From: Tetracentron sinense
Taxonomy: Eukaryota > Streptophyta > Magnoliopsida > Trochodendrales > Trochodendraceae
Direction of reading: 5' to 3'
Assembly (NCBI GenBank): GCA_015143295.1
Contig: CM026559.1
Location: forward strand, 21,280,826 to 21,344,825
Length of the DNA: 64,000 bases
Shown: piece after piece, positions 47,701 through 59,021 of the stretch
How the letters are laid out: each line of letters opens with the position of its first letter
Numbering within the stretch: position 1 is the first letter of the stretch
Notes under the pieces: generated by a model
What the model saw: only the letters and a program-made list of their open reading frames with translations
Databases searched by the model: none
Told to the model about the DNA's origin: nothing
Position numbers and translations under genes: made by a program

Positions 47701-50700
47701 CAGCATTCTTGATCTTTTGGTGCTGACACCGCCATTTGTTTTTCCTTGTAACAAAATAATAATACATAAAGTATTTATCAATTGCTCATTATGAATATTA
47801 TTGATTATTTGAAGAAATGGATCTTAAATGAATTAAATTTGGGAATTATTTAATTATGGAAATTAGAATAGTGAATCTATGCTGCTAATTGAACAAGCCT
47901 TTGTATCTAGAGTTTCAGGAGTAAGGCCCCATCCCCTCCAGAATGTTTTCGGCAAAAGGAAAAAAATGATCTGTATCTACTAACCAAGCCACGGATTATG
48001 AAGTCTTAACTGAGCTTGAATTGATTAGAACTGGAAACCTGATCAGTGACATGGAAATGTTCGGATTGCATAATTGAATTTTAAGCTTTTTCTTGATGAG
48101 TAAACCGCCGGGGGAGGTGGGGTCTTTAAGAAGGATTTCTTTGCACGAGACATGTGACCTATGATTAACACTAAAACTATGTGTATGTTTAATACGTGCC
48201 AATGGTCCATATTCTAGCATGCAGATTTTTTTATATGGTTGACTAGAGCGAGTATCTCAAGATCATAAACTTGACTGTGGTTTTCAGGCCTGTGACTGAC
48301 TTCAATGAGATTGCATTCCACTTTCTCGAGTGTATATATGTCCATACATCAAACACAAGACTACGGGTATTGATCTCTGGAACTGGTGCATCTGTTCTTT
48401 AAATTAACATGGCACACATACTAGTATAGTCAAAATGTCGCCTAGGCTACCACCTTTCCTAGAGAAGACCCTTATCGCCTACTAGATCAGAATCTAGGTG
48501 GGCACTCAATGTATCTTTTATAATTTTATATAATGTAAACAGAAAAAGTAAATTTTGGTCCCCTAGGCATCGCCTAAGCAATACCCTGCGTAGAGAACCC
48601 CATTTCACCTAGACATCGCCTCTATGCTTTGACTACACTGACACATACACATGCACTCATCATTAACATGCAAATCTATTGTTTTTTGTCGTTGGCAAAT
48701 TTCGTATTTACACTGATAGAAATTGCAGAGTGCTGCCCCGACTCAGCCCCAGATGACAAATTCGGCAATGAACACCTCTTTACAGAATGCCTCAATGGGA
48801 TATCAAGCTTCCACACCAAATCAAGTAAGAGATCCAACTATTGAAATCATTCTGGTTGGGGTCTGCCTAGTCCCCCCTGCTCAATATATATATATCTTCC
48901 TATTTTTTTCGATTGATGTGTAATTGTGTATCTATCATATATGTGTTTTTTTTTTCTAGTTCTCTGGGAAATTTAGCATTGATGGACTTAAGGGCATTGA
49001 TCAAATGGTCCTTGATTATTTGCAGCAACCTTCAAGCCTGTGAGTTATCTATATAATTTTTATCCTCTTTGAAGCATCTGCTTTTTCCCCAACTCATGTT
49101 TCATTAAATTCTCAATCGCCCTACTCTTAAGTAACTTATATGCTGGTGTCGTGCATGTGTGATGTGTGCGTGTCTCCTCTAACTTGGTAACTACTGATGC
49201 ATGGCAGTACTTAAGAGTTGTACATCGGACTGGGCTGGTCCAAACCAAGTTCAGTTTAGGCCCAACCTGGTCTATCTACACTGGGTCCCCACCCCGCCCA
49301 TTCAGCTAGTGTTGACTTCATGTTGGGCCAATTTATCTTGACCCAACTATTTGGGGTCGGCAGCACAAATCCTTTTCCGCCATCGATTCTATCAACTGCC
49401 ATATATATATATATATAAAGGATGGGTTTGTAAGTGTCATGCGTTCGATGCCACGCTAAAGGTGTTTGGACTTGGACAAAAAATGAAGTGGGTCCCTCAT
49501 TCGATCCACCTGTCAAAAAAAATCAGCTCTGTCATATAGCCATGGGCCGTCCAATCAGGCTGATTATTGGCCAAGTGGCATGCATAGGGGATCGCTTCAT
49601 GAGAATTTATTGTGAGGCGAACACATTCCAAGTGGCATAAATAAGGTGACACCATAGAAAACTTGTCCTCATATATATATATTTGGTAACACACATTATT
49701 GCATCACACCTCAAACACCCCACACACACCCATGTCCATGGCACAAAGGCCACACACACACACACAACCCTCTCAAAAAAGAGAGGGAGGTGAGGCTTTA
49801 TGGGCTCACTCAAGCATTCAACTCCCACCGATGTGCATTTAAAATTTTGGTACATATCGGCTGATGTTTGGAGCTATCTGGTGTATATATATGTATATAC
49901 ACATTTCACACACCCCACACACACCTATTCCCATGGCACAGAGGCCACACACCCACAATCCTCTCAAAGAAGAGAGGGAGGTGGGGCTTTATCGGCTCAC
50001 TCAAGCATTCAACTCCCATTGATGTGCATGGTGTAAAATTTTGGTACGTATCGGCCAATACGGGCCGATACGTAGGACTATTTGGAACTACTCGGTACAC
50101 TGGTATGCTCAAAAAAATTCCTTCGTATCGATCCCGTATTATACGTATCGGGCTGATATAGGATCGATACGCCCTATACGAGAGATTTTTCAATTAATTA
50201 CTTTTTCTCTCATTCCATTTACACTAGGATCCACAACACATAACGATACCCACAACTTATTTGCATAAAAATTATTTAATTAAAATCATTTAGCAAGATA
50301 TTTATATGTAAATAAGGTTATACCCCTATTTGAATTCAATAAAAAATTAAAAATTATCCTAAATCTAAATTCCTGAAGAATAAAAAGTTAATTTTCAGTT
50401 CAAAAACAAAGTCCTCTTTTTAACGATTTTTAGAGATTATGTCAAAATTTTAACTTTCAAATGGTAAGATATTTCTCAAATATTAAAATTTCATAAATTC
50501 TACTATATCAAAACATTACTAAAACCTAAAAGTCTGGTAAAAAAAGTCTCGTATTTTAGTCTTCAAAAATATTTTTATATACAAAGTCAAAAAGTCAACT
50601 ACAATGTAGCAGTTCAACATAAAAGACTTCCATTTAATCTTATAATTTACGAGTGTAATTCAATACATACTTATTTAACTCATTGAATGTAAGGTTTTAA

Positions 50701-53163
50701 TGTCTAAATTGTATTTCATAGACTTGGATAAGTAACTATGATTCTTATTTTCATATTTGTTTATCAACATGCACGCATGTTTTAACTTATTTTTGTTGTC
50801 GTATCAATCCGTTATGGTCTGATACACCGATACGTATCCTGTTTTGGACTCACCGATATGGCACCCGATACCAATATTTTGAACCATGCCAACGTGAGCT
50901 TATCTTTTCTTTTGGGTAACACGCCAACTCACACACACACTATAACATCACACCACACAGGGGCGGAGCCCGGGGGGTCATGGCCCCCCAAATTTTTTGA
51001 AGTTTTAATATATTTTACTTTTAAAGTTTTAAAAAAATACATAATATATAAATTTTGTTTAGAGTGGCCCCCCAAAAAATATTGTACAATATATATATAT
51101 ATATATATATATAATATAAAGGGATTGATTCTTTATGTGTTCCTTTTAACCCTAGTTAAGATTTATTATCTTAGGAGTTAATTTTTTTATATAAAAACTA
51201 GATGTATAAACCCTAGTGGTGAGTGAATCTTCACTACAGTTAATGGGTGTTAAAAGGTCCATGTGTCAAGCAAGGGAGTGGAACGCACGTGTGAAAAAAT
51301 AATCTCCATAACATAAAAATCTTGTAATTTTAGAGTAGTGATTAGCTTGCCTTACATTTCACTACATAATCAAATGCCTTCCCATTTCATCCCCTTTAAC
51401 CGTGGTTAAGCTTAACCAACTTAAAGTTATTATTATTTTTATTTTAAAAACCAAGGTTAAATGGATAAACCTTAGGGGTGAGTGAAACTTAACCACAATT
51501 AGTTAAAAATGTGGGCAGAAACCAATGAAGACCGGCCCATGTTTTTCACTTTTTCTTGTTTCTGGACCCTTTTTTGGAATGCAACATTAATGAATGTTAT
51601 GACCATTATGGATTCATTACTCAAAAAAAAAAAAAAAAAAAAAATCTTGGGGACTATACCCCCAAACCCCCAAGGCCCCATACCCAATCCCATTAATTTT
51701 CTTGATATATGTAGTTCGGCCCCCCAAGGAAAAATTCATGGCTCCGCCCTTGACCCCCCACACAACCCTCTCAAAAAAGAGGTGAGGCTTTATGGGGTCA
51801 CTCAAGCATTCAACTCCCACCAATGTGGGACTATCTTTTTTCTTTTGGTAGCACAACTCACACAGACTATAACATCACACACCAAACACACACTCGGGCC
51901 ATGACACAGGCAACACACCCACACAACCCTCTCAAAAAAGAGAGGGAGGTGGGGCATTATGGGCTCACTCAAGCATTCAGCTCCCACTGATGTGGGACTT
52001 TTTTTTTCTTTTGGTAACACTCAAAACTCAAACACACACCCATGCCCATGGCACAAAGGCCACACACTAACACAATCCTCTCAAATAGAGAGGGAGGTGG
52101 GATACATATACTTATACAAATGTGTTTTTGTTAGGCAAGGCTAGTCCAGGTTGGGCTGGGCCAGTGTTTACCCCGAGCTCAACTTCAACCCCAAAATTGA
52201 GCATGTGTGCATCCCAGCATGGAAACCTTTGGTATAGCTCAATGTGCAACCCTAGTGATAATATAAATGTTACTACATATACATAGTTATAATTACAACA
52301 TTGAGGAAACATGTTCATGTAATTAGTCATTGGCACAAGTAATAGTGATGAGTGTATATGTAGTCGGAGGATTATTATGCAAAATAACCAACTCTTAAAA
52401 CAATATCAGCACATGTGAACACATGAAAGTGGTCAAAACAGCGGTAATGGTAGTCTTCCATTGTCCATTACTCCTGCTGTATGTATGCATGTGCACCCAA
52501 GCATACTGCAGCTCAGGGGCTGTGTTACCACATGCCCATATTGTTATGTACATCTGTGTTTTTTTTCGTAAGAATTTATCCAGTGTATTTAAATGTACCT
52601 GCATTTAAAACTAGCCCTTGAGATCTTTATTTTAAGAATTAGTCTAGGGATACTCCCAAAGTGTACTCCCATATATACTCCTTAATCCTAACCGTTTATC
52701 TCAATTGTTAAACGGTTAGGATTCTAGCTGATGTGGCATTAGAAAAGACAAAATAAGCCAACTGAAATCTTGACCCTTAATGGTTGGTTATAAACGGTTA
52801 GGATTAGGGTGTATATTTGGGAGTATAATTGGGAGTACCCATAGACTGCCTCTTATTTTAATTGTCTAACTTATGCCTCATTTGAAGTTTGGGAGTCTAC
52901 TGACCCCTTGGGATTTTCCCTTGTTTGCAGTGGACGGGAAAAGGGGGTACATAGGGATGAACTTACTCAACAGCTGAACCTTCCATTGGGGAAGATCATG
53001 TCTCTCTCTCTCTCTCTCTAATAAGCGCACACACACAACAACAGCATCTAACAATTTTTTTGTTTGCATCTCTGGCAGGGATTCAATTAAATCTCTTGAA
53101 GAGGAAGGCCTGATTTACTCAACAATTGATGAATGCCATTACAAGTCAACTGGCAATGGTTGA
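41800..53163 (+). CDS. RPA2: Replication protein A 32-kDa subunit (RPA2/RPA32), 10 exons, 279 aa
   Basis: RPA2 is the middle subunit of the nuclear single-strand DNA-binding trimer used in replication, repair and recombination. Exons: 41800-41901, 42006-42116, 42191-42288, 42411-42452, 42693-42770, 48288-48366, 48729-48824, 48960-49039, 52931-52999, 53079-53163. Phases agree and all introns are GT-AG, giving 840 nt. The N-terminal tail (MFSSQFDGNAAFSGGGFMPS) is Gly/Ser-rich, as in the phosphorylated tail of RPA2. Residues about 70-170 form the OB fold (VTLVGIVFNKAERVTDVTFT, IDDGTGRIDCHRW, YVRINGHLKGFQGK, FHFLECIYVH). A Gln/Asn/Met-rich linker follows, and the last 70 residues are the winged helix (LQQPSS, GVHRDELTQQLNLP, SIKSLEEEGLIYSTIDECHY). 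Length matches Arabidopsis RPA2 proteins. Introns 5 and 8 are unusually long and full of transposons; the coding exons look intact. Confidence 0.97.
43951..44934 (-). pseudogene. Harbinger transposase N-terminus joined to a Myb/SANT-type accessory ORF remnant
   Basis: Bases 44934-44589 encode the N-terminal domain typical of plant PIF/HARBI1-like transposases (LCITKEGFRKLCTLL, GGLTATRNVTIEEVVTMFLH, RRSGETVNRG); the catalytic DDE part is absent. A donor (AGAG|GTATAC) at 44588 and an acceptor (CTTCAG|TCAAAT) at 44493 would join it to 44493-43951. That second piece resembles the C-terminal half of Myb/SANT-like Harbinger accessory proteins (SNPTTSPYRYKAIENWDDIV, KKRGRQVEMAGAVLEMAESI). PIF/Harbinger elements normally carry these as two separate genes, so an internal deletion may have fused them. 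It runs antisense to RPA2. Expression is unknown. Confidence 0.7.
45167..45807. mobile_element. 641-bp hAT-type element nested in the Harbinger element
   Basis: Terminal repeats CACTGTTTTAATAACCGG and, reversed, CAGTGTTGTCAAAAACGG are flanked by a perfect 8-bp duplication ATAACAAC (45159-45166 and 45808-45815). The sub-terminal sequence is rich in ACCGGTT motifs. No transposase. Confidence 0.88.
46642..47080. mobile_element. 439-bp hAT-type MITE nested in the Harbinger element
   Basis: Ends CATAGTATTAAAACTCGG and, reversed, CAGTGTTTTAAAACCC are flanked by a perfect 8-bp duplication GGAGAACC (46634-46641 and 47081-47088). The arms are rich in GACTCGAGT-type motifs. No coding capacity. Confidence 0.87.
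48427..48637. mobile_element. Short MITE in RPA2 intron 6
   Basis: Inverted ends AGTCAAAATGTCGCCTAGGC and, reversed, AGTCAAAGCATAGAGGCGAT. A central inverted pair CCTAGGCATCGCCTAAG lies inside. Target duplication unclear. Confidence 0.6.
50027..50888. mobile_element. Element with CGTATCGG-rich ends in RPA2 intron 8
   Basis: The left end CATGGTGTAAAATTTTGGTA matches the reversed right end CATGGTTCAAAATATTGGTA, followed by repeated CGTATCGG/CGATACG motifs on both sides of an AT-rich middle. A partial left end also lies at 49840-49870, beside the neighbouring repeat unit. No coding capacity. The target duplication is weak. Confidence 0.65.
50958..51752. mobile_element. hAT-type element splitting a repeat unit in RPA2 intron 8
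   Basis: Terminal repeats CAGGGGCGGAGCC and GGCTCCGCCCTTG are flanked by an imperfect 8-bp duplication (ACACCACA and ACCCCCCA). Removing it rejoins one of the ~150-bp intron repeats. The interior contains a foldback-core fragment (51180-51260, 51390-51510) and short microsatellites. Confidence 0.72.
52636..52852. mobile_element. 217-bp MITE with 9-bp TSD (family copy 2)
   Basis: Same family and exactly the same length as 18232-18448. Flanked by a perfect 9-bp duplication TTATTTTAA (52627-52635 and 52853-52861). It lies 78 bp upstream of RPA2 exon 9. Confidence 0.93.
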
Positions 53164-53824
53164 TATCTCCTTTGATGTAACCTTTAAGATACTTAAAGTA
53201 GGAAAGAAATTGTAAGCAGCATCCAGGTTTCACGCTGTAATCTTTTTCTTTCTTTTGTTTTATATGTCATCTTCAAGGGTCTAGACTATAGTTAGAGGCA
53301 GACAGGATCAAACAGTCAATGATCTAGTTTTGTTTGCTTTGAGATGTTCTTATTTGGAATACAGCATGTGTTTTTTTCTTAACCTAGTTTAACTGTATAA
53401 CTCATGTGCTGTCTGTTTCCATTTATTGTGGTGCATAACAGTCATCTCGTGCCAAAGTCGTTGGTATAGGGAAAAAAATTTGCAACTAGTCGCTACTTGA
53501 ACGTATAATTTAATGGATGGCAAGCCCAATATATAACTAAATCGATAGCTTTGGCAATTGATTGATTGATGCACTGCATAAAGGAAGAAAATGCTATTTT
53601 CAAGTGTCAGCAATTGCAATATAAAAAAAGCTTTTGTGTGGTTGGGATTGACACGAAGATCTGTCATCCGTACTCTATAGGGGTATCGATGGATACATAC
53701 TATACGTATCCAAGTTGTTTACTCTGATAATTATTGGAATATGTATTTTGAGGAGCAAATTTAAATAATAATTTTATTATTCATTTATAATTGGATACAA
53801 ATTTAGATATTGATATATCTAATT

Positions 53825-54115
53825 GTTTTTTGGTAACCGTGGGGTGTCCGTAGTTCTAAGACTCCGACTAATCCCCACGGGTTGCCCAGTGAAACCCCCA
53901 CCTTAAGCAATTGCCCATGAAACCCCCACCTTAAGCAACACGATACGCAAGTGCACCCAAAGTGGACACCCCAAGACTCCGATCAATCCCCACGGGTTGC
54001 CCAGCGGGACCCCCACCTTAGGCAACATGATACGCAAGTGCATCCAGGGTCTTCGTTGGACCTCTGGGTCTATGGCTCATCCCACGACCATTGGGCTACA
54101 CCCACGGAGGGTGAT
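53825..54115 (-). mobile_element. SINE-like repeat with internal duplication
   Basis: On the - strand an A-box-like TAGCCCAATGGTCGTGGG at about 54105 is followed by the words GACCCAGAGGTCC and GCAACCCGTGGGGATT. The latter part (CCCCACGGGTTGCCCAG ... CCACCTTAAGCAA) is present two to three times. Probably a tRNA-derived SINE with a tandemly duplicated body; no clean tail seen. Confidence 0.45.
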
Positions 54116-54141
54116 ATATCTAATTTGATAAATATTATTCA

Positions 54142-54352
54142 GTTGTATAATATTTTTGGCAAAAGATTAGCTCGGTCCGATGTGGCACCTGGTGATAATT
54201 GGGGGGAGAAGTCATTTCACTTTCTCCCCAAGATTTTGACTTTTCCCCAGTTGATTACTCTCTACTTTAAAACACCAAGCATGTTTTATGGATGCCCGGG
54301 TCGAGCGCTCGGGCATCTGACCTAGCTAATATTTTGCCAATATTTTTGTCTA
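54142..54352. mobile_element. MITE with ATTAGCT..GGTC ends
   Basis: The left end TTGGCAAAAGATTAGCTCGG matches the reversed right end TTGGCAAAATATTAGCTAGG. The interior holds GATGCCCGGG/CTCGGGCATC in inverse pairing. The TSD is not clear in the AT-rich flanks. Confidence 0.68.
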
Positions 54353-55301
54353 TTATATATATAATGTTACTAGTTTATAAGACTAAAATGTCCTTGTTAA
54401 TATGACTTTTATATAATTTTAAAACATTAAGTTGTTATTTTTAGTATAAATGAGAATGAAATATCAATTTGTAAATTATAATTTTTTACATTTTTTGGGC
54501 ATATTTTCTTTCTTTTAATTTCTTTTTAAAGAGTCGATAATTCAATATTATTTAAAATTTAATCATCGTGTGCCCCTACTAAAAAATCCTGCCGGGGGGG
54601 GGGGAATTATTTCCTATATGCTAATAGGGGTGTAGCCTCGGAAAGGGGCGGAGTCCCCCCCTCAACATGTGACCCAAGAACTTAGCCCTCAAAATAAAAA
54701 TTTTGGGGGCTACGCCCTGAACCCTCCTTGTTAGCTCCCCCTTGAGAATCCTGGCTCCCCCCCTAATTTTGCAGCATTAGAGAGAAGAAAAGTACCAGAC
54801 GATTATTTCTCAAAAGAAAAATGCATATTATATGACAAAACCTATAAAGTGTCCTCTAACCAAAAGAATGGACCCTTACCATGGCCCTAATCCACTGATC
54901 TATTCTATCATGCCCCATTTTATTTTATAATTTTCTGATCTATTATTCACAAAGCCAAATCTAGGTAAGCGGCTTATGGTTAGTATGCTTGCACCACCTA
55001 ATCAATCTTGAAGGGTCTTTTAAACTCAGCCACTCTCCACCCAATTATAATAAATTACAAATGGTTTAGATTCTCCCAACCCCTAATCCTCGCTCTCTCT
55101 CTACACATGGTTCCTTGCTTACCAAACTCGTCGTTCAACTAATACACATATCCTCACAATTAGGGTACTGAGTACATGAGATACTTTATTTGGAATTTAA
55201 GTGCCGCCCACCCTTACTTAAAATTTACCTGTTCATCAACTGCCACACCTTCAAGCCTCAAAGCCTTTCTAACACATACCTGGTCTGGTTTCAAATATAT
55301 A
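54353..55301. other. Intergenic stretch with a hAT-like remnant
   Basis: 54585-54775 contains GGGGCGGAGTCCCCC and, further on, CTGGCTCCCCCC, words of the same type as the ends of the 50958 hAT-type element. The remainder is AT-rich and featureless. No gene seen. Confidence 0.5.
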
Positions 55302-55849
55302 TCTCTACTACTATGAGGAGAGAAACGGGGTTAAAAAATTGGTTGATTTTTTTATAATATTCTTAATGAGTCCCAATTTTATGGTATCTTATTGTGAATG
55401 TAGTTATTAAGGTAAATTTTTGATATTTTTCCTATATTGTCCATAACTCCATATAAAAAAATTAAGATATTATGTTATCTTATTTTATATGAGAAAAGTT
55501 AGTGCGGGTATTGAAGTAATATCAACTACAACTAACAATAATCCCTCTATATCTCCACGATTCTCTCAAATCTTTATCTTTATCTTTTCTCATGTTTCCT
55601 CTTTGGTCTCTCTCAATAAAGAGGCACACCCTCTATATGTGGTAACTACTTTTCAAGAAAAAAAATAGGACTTTTTGGTTCTCAAAATGTCAATTTCTAT
55701 ACTAACTTGTCCCTCACAATTTTTTTTAATCTAAAAAATCCCTCAAGTTTCTATACCCAATTTTTTTTTTCAAAATGCCTTCACTAAGATCCCTCTTCCT
55801 AGTCTCTCTCTCTCTCTCTCTCTCTCGCATCGCAAGTGCCGCCCACTAG
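55302..55849 (+). mobile_element. Helitron-like element, tandem unit 1
   Basis: It begins TCTCTACTACTATGAGGAGA after A and ends GCCGCCCACTAG before T, with GCATCGCAAGTGC just upstream of the end. This is the TC...CTAG arrangement of Helitrons with an A/T insertion site. Non-autonomous. The (TC)n tract at 55802-55826 is internal. Confidence 0.65.
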
Positions 55850-55850
55850 T

Positions 55851-56405
55851 ATATATAATGAGGGAAGTGGGGTTAAAAAGTTGGTTGATTTTTTTCTAGT
55901 ATTCCTAACGAATCCCAATTTTATGGTATCTTACTATGAACGTAGTTAATAAAGTGAATTTTTATATTTTTCCTATTTTGTCTATAACTCTATATATAAA
56001 AAAAAATTAAGATATTATGTTATCTTATTTTATATGCAAAAAGTTAGTAAAGTATTAAAGTAATATCAACTACAACTAATAATAATCCCTCTATATCTCC
56101 ACGATTCCCTCAAATCTTTATCCTTATCTTCTCTCATGCTCCCTCATTGGTCTCCCTCAACGAAAAGGCACACCCTCTTTATGTGGAAACTACTTTTCAA
56201 GAGAAAAGTAGGACTTTTTGGTTATCAAAATGTCCCTTTCCATACTAACGTGCCCCTCACAATATTTTTTTTTAATTTAAAAAGTTCCTCATGTTTCTAT
56301 TCCCAAAATATTAAAAAACAAAAATTCAAAATGCTCTCACTAGGGTCCTTCATCCCGGTCTCTCTCCCCTTCCTATCTCTCTCTCACGTGCGTGCCACCC
56401 GCTAG
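55851..56405 (+). mobile_element. Helitron-like element, tandem unit 2
   Basis: It aligns along its whole length with 55302-55849 (GGTTAAAAAGTTGGTTGATTT, ATCAACTACAACTAAYAATA, CTCCACGATTC). It ends GTGCGTGCCACCCGCTAG at 56405. Its 5' terminus is degenerate or missing. The two units are head to tail. Confidence 0.65.
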
Positions 56406-59021
56406 TTAGAATGAATCCCTGTCCATGAAAAATATAAAGGTGCTACTTGTATTATATTCGAGGTCTTAAATGGTTTTGGGGCCACCATGTAATAATCTTG
56501 ACTCCCCCTGTTTGTTGAGATACCCTTATCCGTCCTCTTGAGGTGCCAGCTGTGCTTCTCTCCACATAACACTCTGAAATGTAGGTTACATGAGAGAGAA
56601 CACTCTCCCCCCCCCCCCCCCAAAAAAAATAAAAAAATAAAAAAAAATATTGCCAGGTAGTTTCCCTCATCCCGTATGGACCACTGTCTCATCAGTTTTG
56701 TAAGTCATTTTTAGAGGCTGGCTGGATAAAAGTCATGTTGGATTGAATTATACGGTTTAAGATGATTTGGTTGACATCTATGGGAAAAATCAAATACCTA
56801 TAGAGGGTTTAATCATAATAATATTGATGTAGAATAGGTAGTTAAGCAATTTTTGAAATGTTCCAAATGAGAGAAATCAAGCCGAAAAGCATAGCGCCAA
56901 TTGCAAACATACTCAAAACGTAGCTATTGATGGATCTCTGATAGGTAGAAAAAAGGAAAAAAGGCCTTTTCAAGAGTCAAATAACAGTTTTAAGAAAAAA
57001 AAAATGTTTAATTTCCATTTTGGCATATTTTTAGGATTTTTGGAGTCCGATTTATTTTAAAAGACACAATTTGGTAAATTAAGATTATACAAGTATTTCG
57101 TAATTTTTAGGATTTTTACTATTTGGGATAAATTAAAATTTTGGATGCATTAATGCTACTACTTAATAAAGTTTATCACTTTTTTTTGATGAAAAAAGAA
57201 ATTTGGTTCCTTTATAGACTTTTCTTTATTTTTCCTTGTAGATTCAAGGTTGGTACATCAAGAGAGACGTGATAATATATCCTCTTAATTTCGATTTAAC
57301 GTAATATTGTGATTTCGTATTTTAGTCTGCGTCAAGTATCAGCTCAAATTTATAGGTCTCCTTCCAAGTGGCTGTCTGTTGAGTAGACTATGGATAATCA
57401 ACCATTGTTCCTTTTCTGTTACTTTTAAAGATCATCTCAAAAGGTTTAACTTCTAACGTTTCATAAAAAAATTGGTGGCTGAATGACACTTGTGGATGAG
57501 AAATAATGTTATTGAAATCTCTACACTTTTATCTGATTATAAAGACAATTTTTTTCTCAACATTTCCATCTACTTTAACCTTCAGTACAAAAATAAATAC
57601 CACCAGTTAGGATTAGCAGAAGTAAACCATAAAAGTTTGAAATGATTAAGCCAGTTTTAATGGAATCTAATCAGAAATCAAAACTGTACATCCAAAAGAG
57701 TCTTAGAGAGAGAGAGAGAGAGGAGTGGGGTTGGTATACAATTCCATTTTTGATCCTTATCTGCATGTATTGTGTATATATACATATCGACAAAAGTGGG
57801 GTTAGGTTCTCAGTTGAAGTATTTAACTGTCCGGATCTAAAGAGCTTCCAATTGAGATCGAGTTGCGAGGTGAAGTTGAGAAGGGACTGTCAAATTCACA
57901 TTCTAGGTCCTCGAAACCCCAGAATTCTTCTGGTTCTTCTTCCTCTGCCATTTTCCACCCCTCTTTATCCATCTCCCCATCCACCATTACCTCCAATACC
58001 TGTCATTTTTTAGCAGAAATATCAACAATCAGACAGAAGATTTTTTTTAAAAAAGGGATCGAATGCTCACCCAATGGGGGAATGCCACACGGAAACTAAT
58101 TGTTCATTTAGTTAATTATTTTAACACTAGTTAAAATTAAGTTTCTAGTTAAGGTTAATACTGGCCCAAATAGGGTTTCAGAATTTTTTTTATTTACATG
58201 TGGCAGTCCTTGATTGTGCTCACATCCTACAAACACATAGGAAGACAAACCATTTTTTTATATCATATTTAGCACTCTATTTGTGTATTTTTCACATGGA
58301 AACTGCTAGAGCAATGCTTACCTTCCTAAGAAAGACACCAATTAAGATGACATACGCGCTTGGTTTTTACCATCTGTTATGAATCCACTTCCAAATGAAA
58401 TAGAGGTGGACGGACAAGCTCAATAAATATGGGTTTAATATAGAAGAATACACACCCTTGGTATCTAGCAACTCTAATGTTTTGGTGATCATCCCCTTAT
58501 GCTGTCCCCAAAAAGAATATATATATATGTATATAGTTCTCAAAATTGTTTCCCCCTGGTCATATATAATTGCGAGTCTGGATGGGCGATTTTTTTTTTG
58601 AGAATTCACTACAGGCAAATCACCACATTTATGGATGATGACAGCTAATCTTACAGTATTTTATTAACACAATAAGATTAAATTACCAAATATCGGTACT
58701 TTAATTGTCTTTTGGCCTCTACCCAAAAAAAATTGTCTTTTGGCTGGTCAGCTACTATTACTAGGTTTAATTGGGTTAATGGACAAAGCATATAAATATG
58801 ATACTGTCCTACTTCTCAGGGAGCATACTCATGTGGAAAATATTAAGGGTAATTGACCTAGAAAAGAAGAAAAATGCCACAACACTTACGTAAGGGGAAA
58901 GCGATAGACCCTTATACAATACCATGGATCTGCACAAAATATTCCTCGATTTGAAAAACATATATGGGAGTAGAGAATACTCTCTGAAAATAAGTATATA
59001 TTAAGTGTATAATGAGTCAAT
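56406..59021. other. Intergenic stretch, no gene or clear element
   Basis: Contains C- and A-runs (56606-56645), a (GA)n tract (57706-57722), a Ser/Pro-rich-coding but unsupported open stretch (57860-58020) and AT-rich sequence. No splice-consistent coding exon was found on either strand. It includes the 3' region of the - strand kinase gene at its right end. Confidence 0.45.

Larger units (their letters stand above)
49695..52105 (+). repeat. Cluster of ~150-bp direct repeats in RPA2 intron 8
   Basis: Five or so units share CATGGCACARAGGCCACACA, AACCCTCTCAAARAAGAGAG, GGGAGGTGGGGCTTTAT and CACTCAAGCATTCAACTCCC. Units lie at about 49695-49845, 49905-50035, 50889-51835 (split by a hAT-type element), 51836-51995 and 51996-52105. 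All are in the same orientation and are separated by later insertions. Family not recognised. Confidence 0.8.

Noticed and set aside
53951-54325. 124-codon open frame on the + strand
   Set aside because: It runs across a SINE-like repeat and a MITE, so it is a chance frame through repeats.
57642-58099. Open stretches with Ser/Pro-rich peptides suggesting a small gene
   Set aside because: Neither frame has splice context, a recognisable domain or typical codon structure; low-complexity CT-rich DNA explains them.
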